Source of the DNA: Candidatus Omnitrophota bacterium
GTDB taxonomy: Bacteria; Omnitrophota; Gorgyraeia; Duberdicusellales; 4484-171
Assembly: GCA_023134705.1 (NCBI GenBank)
Contig: JAGLUN010000004.1
Coordinates: 1-46,078 of the forward strand
Length of the DNA: 46,078 nucleotides
Reading direction: 5' to 3'
In this document: positions 18,443 through 26,092 of the stretch, one piece after another
Position numbering within the stretch: position 1 is the first letter of the stretch
Layout of the letters: each line of letters opens with the position of its first letter
Made by a program: the position numbers and the translations under genes
Notes under the pieces: model-generated
Seen by the model: the letters and a program-made list of their open reading frames with translations, nothing else
Told to the model about the DNA's origin: nothing
The model's database searches: none

Positions 18443-19744
18443 ATGGTTAAAGAACATATTTACAATTATTGGGATTCAGATTTGCCTTTTGTAGTTAATC
18501 GTAATATAAAAATCGATACAGAAACACATTTAATTAATGATATTGTCGGTGTAAGAAGATCAGGAAAAACCTATTTAATGATGGGGGTAATAAAGGAACT
18601 TTTAAAGAAAACAGACAAAAAAGCAACGATTTATATTAATTTTGAAAGCAGGAAATTATATCCTTTGACTTCGGATTATTTTAACCAGGTCGTTTCTTTT
18701 ATATACGAAGAAGATTTAATGGATATTTATCCCCGGATATATGTTTTTTTTGATGAAGTTCAAAAAATTAAAGGATGGGAACAATTTGTAAGAAGTATCT
18801 ATGACGAGTTTAAGGGAAAGATAAAGATATTTGTTTCCGGTTCAAATACAAATTTATTAAGTAAGGATTATGGGGAGTTACTTACAGGAAGGCATTTAAC
18901 CGTTAATGTTCATCCTTTAAGTTTCAAAGAATTCTTAAGATTCAGGAATTTCAATATAGAGTTTTTAAGCGATAAAAAAATTGTCCAGGTAAAGAAGAAT
19001 CTGAAAGAATATTTGAAATCGGGGGGGTTCCCCGAAATCGTTCTTTCAGAAAAAAAAGATATTTTACTCGACCAGCTTTTTAATGATATTCTTGCCAGAG
19101 ATATTTTAAAAAGAGCTGTCAGAAAAGAACAGATTATGGAAGAGTTCGCGTATTTTCTCGCCAGCAATATCTCTAATTTATTGAGTTTTAATAAGATGGC
19201 GAATTATTTTAAAACGAGAGGCATAAAAGTTTCCGTACCTACAATTGAAAATTATTTTTATTTAATGAAAAACGCTTTTCTTTTTTTTGACAGTTTACTA
19301 TTTTCTTATAAAGTGAAAGACCAATTGCAGTATCCAAGAAAGGTTTATTGTATTGATACGGGGTTAATTAATTTAGCGGGGTTTAAATTCAGCCGGGATA
19401 TCGGGAAACTTTATGAAAATGTGGTAGCTATAGAGCTTTATAGAAGGTTTTCAAGCAGGCCGGGGGTAAAAGTATTTTACTGGAAAAATTCCCGGGAAAA
19501 AGAAGTTGATTTTGTAATAAAAGAAGGTTTGAAAATTATACAGCTGATACAGGTGAGTTGTTTTGAGAAATTTGAACAAATGGCGTCCCGGGAAATAAAA
19601 AGCCTTTTAAGCGCTTCCGAAGAATTAGAATGTAATGATTTGTTAGTGGTTACTTCCGGATGCGAAGGGGAAAAGAAATTTTCTTTTAACAAAAAAAATA
19701 AGATGATAAAATTTATTCCTTTGTGGAAATGGCTGTTAAATTGA
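18443..19744 (+). CDS. AAA ATPase, DUF4143-type C-terminus
   Basis: VGVRRSGKTYLM Walker A, IYVFFDEVQKIKGW Walker B, FYWKNSREKEVDFVIKEG. Confidence 0.85.
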   Translation: MVKEHIYNYWDSDLPFVVNRNIKIDTETHLINDIVGVRRSGKTYLMMGVIKELLKKTDKKATIYINFESRKLYPLTSDYFNQVVSFIYEEDLMDIYPRIYVFFDEVQKIKGWEQFVRSIYDEFKGKIKIFVSGSNTNLLSKDYGELLTGRHLTVNVHPLSFKEFLRFRNFNIEFLSDKKIVQVKKNLKEYLKSGGFPEIVLSEKKDILLDQLFNDILARDILKRAVRKEQIMEEFAYFLASNISNLLSFNKMANYFKTRGIKVSVPTIENYFYLMKNAFLFFDSLLFSYKVKDQLQYPRKVYCIDTGLINLAGFKFSRDIGKLYENVVAIELYRRFSSRPGVKVFYWKNSREKEVDFVIKEGLKIIQLIQVSCFEKFEQMASREIKSLLSASEELECNDLLVVTSGCEGEKKFSFNKKNKMIKFIPLWKWLLN

Positions 19745-20733
19745 TGAAGATGAAGCTATTAGTAACCGGAGGAGCAGGGTTTATCGGCAGTGAATTTGTA
19801 AGGCAGGGTGTTTCGCAGGGATACCGTATCGCGGTTGTTGATAAATTAACTTATGCCGGGGATTTAGAAAGGTTAAAGCAGATAAAAGGAAAGTATAAAT
19901 TCTATAATTCGGATATTTGCCATAAGACCGGGATAGAAGCGATTTTTAAAAAAGAAAAACCTGAAATTGTAGTTAATTTTGCCGCCGAAACTCATGTGGA
20001 TAGAAGCATTCAGGACGCGGCTGCTTTTATAGAAACTAACATTAAAGGCACGCAAATTTTATTGGATATCTCAAAAAAATGGAAAATAAATAAGTTCATT
20101 CATATATCCACAGATGAAATATACGGAGAAATAAGGAAAGGAAAGTTTTCTGAAAATTATCCCTTTCAGCCTAATAGCCCTTATTCAGCTTCCAAAGCAG
20201 CCGCTGATTTATTGATAAAATCCTATATTAGGACATATAAATTACCGGCGATAATCATAAGGCCTTGTAATAATTACGGCCCCTGGCAGTATCCGGAAAA
20301 GTTAATCCCGGTAATAATTTATAAAGCTTTCAAAAACAAAAAAGTTCCTGTTTACGCGAAGGGGTTAAACAGAAGAGAGTGGCTTTATGTTTCAGACTGC
20401 GCGAAAGCTATATTTTTGATTTTGAAAAAAGGCAAAATAGGCGGGATTTATAATATAGGCTCAGGAATTGAGAAAAAGAATATAGATGTGGCCAGGGAAA
20501 TCCTTAAAATTCTCGGCAGACCCAAAAGCCTGATACAGTTTGTAAAAGACCGGCCCGGCCATGATTTCAGGTATGCTTTGGATTCTTCTAAGATAAACAA
20601 ACTTGGCTGGCTCCCGGAAACGGATTTTAAACAAGGGATTAGCCGGACTGTAAATTGGTTCAGACAGAATCAGGCCTGGTTGGAAAGTAAGGTTGGATAT
20701 TTAAGGGATTACTGGAAAAGAGTGTATAAATAG
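19744..20733 (+). CDS. rmlB: dTDP-glucose 4,6-dehydratase
   Basis: MKLLVTGGAGFIGSEFVRQ, AAETHVDRSI, YSASKAAADL; start overlaps the ATPase stop (TGATG). Confidence 0.93.
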   Translation: MKMKLLVTGGAGFIGSEFVRQGVSQGYRIAVVDKLTYAGDLERLKQIKGKYKFYNSDICHKTGIEAIFKKEKPEIVVNFAAETHVDRSIQDAAAFIETNIKGTQILLDISKKWKINKFIHISTDEIYGEIRKGKFSENYPFQPNSPYSASKAAADLLIKSYIRTYKLPAIIIRPCNNYGPWQYPEKLIPVIIYKAFKNKKVPVYAKGLNRREWLYVSDCAKAIFLILKKGKIGGIYNIGSGIEKKNIDVAREILKILGRPKSLIQFVKDRPGHDFRYALDSSKINKLGWLPETDFKQGISRTVNWFRQNQAWLESKVGYLRDYWKRVYK

Positions 20734-20762
20734 CGAGCCCGGATAAAATAAAAGCAAATATA

Positions 20763-20810
20763 TTGACAAAGTGATCCGGCTGATTATAATATTGTTCAAC
20801 CTTTGAACAA
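20763..20810 (+). promoter_or_regulatory. Promoter with operator (P2)
   Basis: TTGACA-16 nt-TATAAT (20785-20790), then after 2 nt TGTTCAAcctTTGAACA (20793-20809). Confidence 0.82.
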
Positions 20811-20850
20811 CCAGCACTTAAAGGAATCAAGAAACATCTTGGCATTTTTT

Positions 20851-20998
20851 TACCCCGTTAGAGAAAGCCGCCGATTTTAATCGACGGTCATTACCGCTTG
20901 AGGCTAACGGTGGTTTCCCTCCATAGTCGGGTCCGCCTTTGGCGGAAAAGCCACTGTTAGCGCAGACCGTTAGAGAACGTAGTTCTCTAACGGGGTTT
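20851..20998. repeat. 148-bp structured element, intergenic copy
   Basis: Same termini and length as 12711-12858; arms GCTAACgGTGG / CCACtGTTAGC and CCGTTAGAGAAC-GTA-GTTCTCTAACGG. Confidence 0.9.
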
Positions 20999-21064
20999 GC
21001 TTTTTGAATTTTGTTTAATACTAATATAAGCTTTTGAACTTGAGGGATTTTTTAATTTTACAGC

Positions 21065-21436
21065 ATGCGAAAAGAAAAGATAAATGATTTTAAAGAAAAA
21101 GCAATTCGGATATTAGATAACTATTTAGGAAATAACTACCTTTTATTTGTTTTTGGTTCTTGTGTAAAAGGAGGAACCCTTAGGAGTTCCGATATAGATT
21201 TAGCGGTTTATCGAAAAGAAACAATACCCGGCTGTATAATGGTTCAGGCGAAAGAGGCATTAGAGGAAGGGGCGGGAACTTTAAGGGATATAGATCTTAT
21301 AAATCTTACTGATAAAAATGTAGGCGTTAATTTATTGCAAGATATATTAGAGGAGGGTGTAATATGGAAAGAAGCGAGAAGTTCAAAAGAACTTTTGAAA
21401 AATTTGAAAAAGCGCTTAATAAATTCCGGGAAATAA
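21065..21436 (+). CDS. mntA: MNT-type minimal nucleotidyltransferase
   Basis: FGSCVKGGTLRSSDIDLAVY (GSx10SDxDL-like). Confidence 0.85.
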   Translation: MRKEKINDFKEKAIRILDNYLGNNYLLFVFGSCVKGGTLRSSDIDLAVYRKETIPGCIMVQAKEALEEGAGTLRDIDLINLTDKNVGVNLLQDILEEGVIWKEARSSKELLKNLKKRLINSGK

Positions 21437-21795
21437 TAGAATCTCAGCATTTATTTGATTTTTTAAGCCAGGAGTTAATTGTTGAGGTGGCTACTAAACG
21501 GTTTGAATATACTTTTGAGAGTATGTGGAAAGTTTTAAAGGAATATTTAAGGGAAGAAGGCCTTGATTGTCCCACACCTTTGAAATGTTTTAAAGAAGCT
21601 TTTAAGACAGGTATTATAAGTGAAAGCGATGAGTCGATATTCTTAGAGATGGTAGAGAAAAGAAATCTAATTGTTCACATTTATGATTTTAAAGCCGCTA
21701 AGGCGATTTATGAATTTATAAAACGTAAAGAACTGGTTTCAGCAATAAAAAACGTTTACGACAAACTTAAAGCCGAGAGCGGAACAAATTCCTAA
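21364..21795 (+). CDS. hepT: HepT-like HEPN toxin
   Basis: RNLIVHIYDF (RX4HxY) and helical HEPN-like sequence. Confidence 0.83.
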   Translation: MERSEKFKRTFEKFEKALNKFREIIESQHLFDFLSQELIVEVATKRFEYTFESMWKVLKEYLREEGLDCPTPLKCFKEAFKTGIISESDESIFLEMVEKRNLIVHIYDFKAAKAIYEFIKRKELVSAIKNVYDKLKAESGTNS

Positions 21796-21875
21796 ATTTT
21801 TAGGATATAGCAGACGTTTTTGTTCAGAAGTACAATCGCAATCATATGTCGCATCAGAACACAGAACAGTTCGTT

Positions 21876-21931
21876 TTACGTTCTACGTTCTACGTTCTAC
21901 GTAGGACATAGAACTATGGACTTAGGACTTT
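21876..21931. repeat. 7-bp tract (GTTCTAC units, then diverged units)
   Basis: tacgttc tacgttc tacgttc tacgtag gacatag aactatg gacttag gactt. Confidence 0.9.
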
Positions 21932-22002
21932 AATAAACAATGAAAACCACACAATATATACAGGACATTTTAAATAATTTACACAAAATGAACACTACTT
22001 TC

Positions 22003-22031
22003 TTGACTTTTTTACACGTTTTTGTAATAAT
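22003..22031 (+). promoter_or_regulatory. Candidate leaderless promoter of the ATPase gene at 22037
   Basis: TTGACT-16 nt-TAATAA immediately before ATG; palindrome TTACA-cgtttt-TGTAA in the spacer. Confidence 0.5.
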
Positions 22032-22036
22032 AAGAT

Positions 22037-23365
22037 ATGAAAAGAGACATATATAAACAATTGCTTGAGTGGAAAGATGATCCCTTTCGGAAACCTCTAA
22101 TTTTAAAAGGGGCTCGTCAGACAGGGAAAACATATATTTTAAAAGAATTCGGGAGAAAAGAATTTGACCATACGGCGTATTTTAATTTTGAAGAAGAGCC
22201 GGACCTGAAATCCTTTTTTAAAGATAGCCTTAATCCACGGAAAATTCTTGAAAAATTATCAATTTATTGTGGAAAAACGATAAAGCCGGAAAAAACTCTT
22301 ATTTTTTTTGATGAAATCCAGGAGTCGCCGAAAGCACTAACATCTCTTAAATATTTCAACGAATTGGATGAAAAATACTGTGTTGTTTCCGCGGGGTCTC
22401 TGCTTGGAATTAAAGTTGGGGTATCCGCTCCATTTCCCACAGGTAAAGTGACTTTTTTAAAGTTATATCCTTTTTCGTTCGGGGAATTTCTCGATGGATT
22501 GGGTAAAGAAAAATTTCGAAAGCTGCTCGATAATATATCAGAGCTGAAGCCGGTCGATGAGGTCTTTCATAAAGAATTTATAAAAGATCTAAAACTATAT
22601 TTTTATGTTGGAGGAATGCCGGAAGCAATAAAGCGGTATAACGCTGATAAAGACTTGTCCAAAGTCAGAAAAATCCATAAAGATATACTTTATGGGTATG
22701 AAAATGATTTTAGAAAACATACCGGTAAACCCGAATCAATTAAACTTACCAACACCTGGCGTGTTATACCCGTTCAGTTGGCAAAGGAAAATAAGAAATT
22801 CAAATATTCCGAAGTTTCAAAATATGCCAGAGCGAGGGAATATAACGAGATAATTATTTGGCTTGAAGACGCGGGATTAGTTTATAAATCTTACAATATT
22901 GAAGTACCGAAATTACCGTTAAGCGGATATAAGAAGGAAAATATTTTTAAGCTATTCCTGCTTGATATAGGTTTGCTTGGAGCTATGTTGGATTTGTCGT
23001 CTAAAACCATAATTGAAGGGAATTCTTTATTCTCGGAATATAATGGAGCTTATACGGAGAATTTCGTCGCGGAGGAATTGATTGCCTGCGGATTCAGCGA
23101 ACTTTATTATTGGACGAGCGCGAGAACGGCGGAAGTTGATTTTGTGCTTTCACGCGATGAAAACATTTATCCTCTTGAAGTGAAAGCCGGAATCAGCAGA
23201 CAGAAAAAAAGTTTAAAAGTATACGGCCAAAAGTATAAAAATTCTATTCTCTCCATGGCTACTGTGAGAAATTTTAAACATGACGGAAAAATTCACAATT
23301 ATCCGTTATATGCTGTTAGCAGGTTTCCCATTAGCAGTTTCGCGAAGTATCAAAAAACGGCTTAG
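22037..23365 (+). CDS. AAA ATPase, DUF4143-type C-terminus
   Basis: LKGARQTGKTYILKEFG Walker A, LIFFDEIQESPKALTSLKYF, YYWTSARTAEVDFVLS. Confidence 0.88.
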   Translation: MKRDIYKQLLEWKDDPFRKPLILKGARQTGKTYILKEFGRKEFDHTAYFNFEEEPDLKSFFKDSLNPRKILEKLSIYCGKTIKPEKTLIFFDEIQESPKALTSLKYFNELDEKYCVVSAGSLLGIKVGVSAPFPTGKVTFLKLYPFSFGEFLDGLGKEKFRKLLDNISELKPVDEVFHKEFIKDLKLYFYVGGMPEAIKRYNADKDLSKVRKIHKDILYGYENDFRKHTGKPESIKLTNTWRVIPVQLAKENKKFKYSEVSKYARAREYNEIIIWLEDAGLVYKSYNIEVPKLPLSGYKKENIFKLFLLDIGLLGAMLDLSSKTIIEGNSLFSEYNGAYTENFVAEELIACGFSELYYWTSARTAEVDFVLSRDENIYPLEVKAGISRQKKSLKVYGQKYKNSILSMATVRNFKHDGKIHNYPLYAVSRFPISSFAKYQKTA

Positions 23366-23382
23366 GGCTTAGGGTAATTATC

Positions 23383-23430
23383 TTGACATACGCAAGGCAA
23401 GAAGTTATAATATTGTTCAACCTTTGAACA
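23383..23430 (+). promoter_or_regulatory. Promoter with operator (P3)
   Basis: TTGACA-17 nt-TATAAT (23406-23411), then after 2 nt TGTTCAAcctTTGAACA (23414-23430). Confidence 0.85.
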
Positions 23431-23473
23431 GCCTGAAAACTCAGGATTTCCTAACTTTATGCGCAATAACCAA

Positions 23474-23499
23474 ACATAGAACGTAGAACGTAGAACCCT
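23474..23499. repeat. 7-bp tract (GAACGTA), inverted relative to 21876-21903
   Basis: acatagaacgtagaacgtagaac. Confidence 0.85.
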
Positions 23500-23506
23500 A
23501 TCCCCC

Positions 23507-23860
23507 ATGAACGAACATCTTATAAAAGAAGACATCTTCAATATCCTGCGCATCCTGTCCTCGAATAATGATCTTACCCAGCGAGATTTATCCAGCCATT
23601 TAGGTATTTCTTTAGGTAAAACCAATTACCTTTTGCAATCACTCGCACAAAGAGGGCTTATAAAAATAAAATGTTTTAGCCGGCGAAAGCAGAAGTTAAA
23701 AAGAGTAAAGTACATCCTAACCAAAAAAGGCTTAGAAGACAAACTGCGGCTTACTTATTATTTCCTGAGAAGAAAAGAAAAAGAGTATCTGGAGTTGAAG
23801 AAAGAGATAGAGAATGATTCCTGTCTTGTTAAGGTTGACTATCAGGAAGTGAAATTATAA
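23507..23860 (+). CDS. EPS-associated MarR-family regulator
   Basis: ILRILSSNNDLTQRDLSSHLGISLGKTNYLLQSLAQRGLIKIK wHTH plus C-terminal coiled coil. Confidence 0.85.
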   Translation: MNEHLIKEDIFNILRILSSNNDLTQRDLSSHLGISLGKTNYLLQSLAQRGLIKIKCFSRRKQKLKRVKYILTKKGLEDKLRLTYYFLRRKEKEYLELKKEIENDSCLVKVDYQEVKL

Positions 23861-23899
23861 CTATTTTTTCTGAGGAATAAAAACAAAAAGGAGAGATCC

Positions 23900-24886
23900 A
23901 TGTTCAATAATAAGGTTGTTTTGGTTACCGGTGGCACAGGTTCTTTTGGAAAAAAATTTACTGAAATTGTATTTAAAAACTATAAGGTTGAAAAACTTAT
24001 TATTTTAAGCCGGGATGAATATAAACAATATGAAATGAATAAGGTATTTCCCGAAGACAAATATCCTGTTCGCTACTTTCTGGGGGATGTGAGAGACAGA
24101 TACAGACTTTGCAGGGCTTTTGAAGGGGTAGATTATGTTATTCACGCGGCTGCATTAAAACAGGTTCCTGCTTTGGAATATAATCCCACGGAAGCGGTAA
24201 AAACCAATGTAGTAGGCGCGGATAACATTGTTGACGCGGCAATTGACGCCGACGTAAAAAAAGTTATTGCTTTATCTACCGATAAGGCGGTTAACCCTAT
24301 AAATTTGTATGGCGCGACAAAGTTGGTAGCGGAAAAGATATTTATTGCCGCTAATGCTTATGGAGGGGCAAAAGTTAAATTTTCAGTGGTAAGATATGGT
24401 AATGTTGTTGGTTCCCGGGGAAGTGTAATCCCTTTTTTCCTGAGCCTCAAAAAGCAGGGGATAAAAGAATTCCCTATAACCGATAAAAAAATGACCCGTT
24501 TTTGGATGACTTTAGAACAAAGCGTGGATTTAGTAATAAAGGCATTAGATAAAGCAGAAGGGGCAGAAGTATTCATTCCTGAAATTCCTTCGATGAAAAT
24601 TACAGATTTGGCAAAAGCGATTGAACCGGATTGTAAATTTAAAATTATTGGTATAAGGCCGGGAGAGAAAGTGAATGAAGTTTTAATCTCTGAAGACGAA
24701 GCAAAAAACGTTAAGATAGTTGATGGGATTTATGTTATTTTGCCTCAGTTTTTTGAACCTAAAGCTATCCATAAAAAGTACGATAAATTCCTTTCTGTTC
24801 CCGAAGGTTTCGTATATAGAAGCGACAAGAATGATAAATGGCTTAAACTGGAAGAATTGCAGGAGATGCTTAAGAAATTAGAATAG
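23900..24886 (+). CDS. pseB: UDP-GlcNAc 4,6-dehydratase (inverting)
   Basis: MFNNKVVLVTGGTGSFGKKFTEIVFKNY, HAAALKQVPALEYNPTEAVKTNV. Confidence 0.93.
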   Translation: MFNNKVVLVTGGTGSFGKKFTEIVFKNYKVEKLIILSRDEYKQYEMNKVFPEDKYPVRYFLGDVRDRYRLCRAFEGVDYVIHAAALKQVPALEYNPTEAVKTNVVGADNIVDAAIDADVKKVIALSTDKAVNPINLYGATKLVAEKIFIAANAYGGAKVKFSVVRYGNVVGSRGSVIPFFLSLKKQGIKEFPITDKKMTRFWMTLEQSVDLVIKALDKAEGAEVFIPEIPSMKITDLAKAIEPDCKFKIIGIRPGEKVNEVLISEDEAKNVKIVDGIYVILPQFFEPKAIHKKYDKFLSVPEGFVYRSDKNDKWLKLEELQEMLKKLE

Positions 24887-24909
24887 GATTGAAGGGAGAG
24901 TAATTAAAG

Positions 24910-26091
24910 ATGAAACCTATTCCTTACAGTCATCAATCTATAGATTCAGAAGATATTAAAGAAGTCGTAAAAGTTCTTAAATCGGACTGGCTTACCCAAG
25001 GGCCGAAAATAAAAGAGTTTGAAGATGCGCTTTGTAAATACACCGGGGCAAAATACGCGGTAGTTGTATCAAGCGGGACAGCTGCCTTACATATCGCCTG
25101 TCTTACCGCGGGAATAAAAAAGGGTGATGAAGTTATAACTTCACCGATAACCTTTGTTGCTTCAGCAAATTGTGTCTTATATTGCCAGGGGAAACCTATT
25201 TTTGCCGATATCCGGGAAGATACAATAAATATTGACCCTGAGGAGATAAAAAAGAAGGTTACTAAAAAAACCAAAGCCATAATCCCAGTTCATTTCGCCG
25301 GTCATCCTTGTGATCTAAAGGAGATTCACAAAATCGCGAAAGAAAATAGACTTATAGTTATCGAGGATGCGGCTCATGCCTTAGGCGCGGAATATAAAGG
25401 TTCAAGAATCGGCTCTTGTAAATATTCCGATATGACAATTTTTAGTTTTCACCCGGTTAAGTCTATAACTACAGGCGAAGGCGGAGCTATTATGACTAAT
25501 AATAAGAAGTTTTATGAAAAGCTTTTAATGCTAAGAACCCACGGTATTACTAAGGCCCCGGATAGATTCATTAATAGAAAACTGGCTTTTACGCGATACG
25601 CGATACGCAATACGCATAAGGCTAATCCTTGGTATTATGAAATGCGGTGGCTCGGGTTTAACTACAGAATGACTGATTTTCAATGCGTGTTGGGAATCAG
25701 CCAGTTAAAAAAACTTGATAAATTTATAAAACAAAGAAGAAAAATAGCCGCGATTTATGCTGAAGGGTTATCTAAAATTAATCGAATTATTCTACCCGAA
25801 GAAAAAACCTATGTAAAATCATCATGGCATATTTATTATATTAGATTGAAAAATATTGCCAAAAGAAGAATTATTTTTGAAAAGTTACAAAAGGCAGGTA
25901 TCCGGCCGCAGGTGCATTATATTCCTGTGCATTTACAACCATACTATAAGAAGAAGTTTGGCTCTAAAGAAGGTGAGTATAAAAACGCGGAAAATTATTA
26001 TAAGAGGGCAATAACAATTCCTCTTTATCCGGAAATGGGGCAAGACAAAATAAAATTTGTGATAGGGGCTCTAAAAGATATCTTAAATTAA
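24910..26091 (+). CDS. pseC: UDP-4-amino-4,6-dideoxy-AltNAc transaminase
   Basis: IPYSHQSIDSEDIKEVVKVLKSDWLTQGPKIKEFE, FSFHPVKSITTGEGG, LGFNYRMTDFQ. Confidence 0.92.
   Translation: MKPIPYSHQSIDSEDIKEVVKVLKSDWLTQGPKIKEFEDALCKYTGAKYAVVVSSGTAALHIACLTAGIKKGDEVITSPITFVASANCVLYCQGKPIFADIREDTINIDPEEIKKKVTKKTKAIIPVHFAGHPCDLKEIHKIAKENRLIVIEDAAHALGAEYKGSRIGSCKYSDMTIFSFHPVKSITTGEGGAIMTNNKKFYEKLLMLRTHGITKAPDRFINRKLAFTRYAIRNTHKANPWYYEMRWLGFNYRMTDFQCVLGISQLKKLDKFIKQRRKIAAIYAEGLSKINRIILPEEKTYVKSSWHIYYIRLKNIAKRRIIFEKLQKAGIRPQVHYIPVHLQPYYKKKFGSKEGEYKNAENYYKRAITIPLYPEMGQDKIKFVIGALKDILN
25591..25618. repeat. 7-bp tract translated in frame within pseC
   Basis: acgcgat acgcgat acgcaat acgcata; encodes TRYAIRNTHK. 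Confidence 0.85.
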
Positions 26092-26092
26092 G

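Noticed and set aside
24933-25280. 115-aa minus-strand ORF
   Set aside because: Antisense to pseC, no support.
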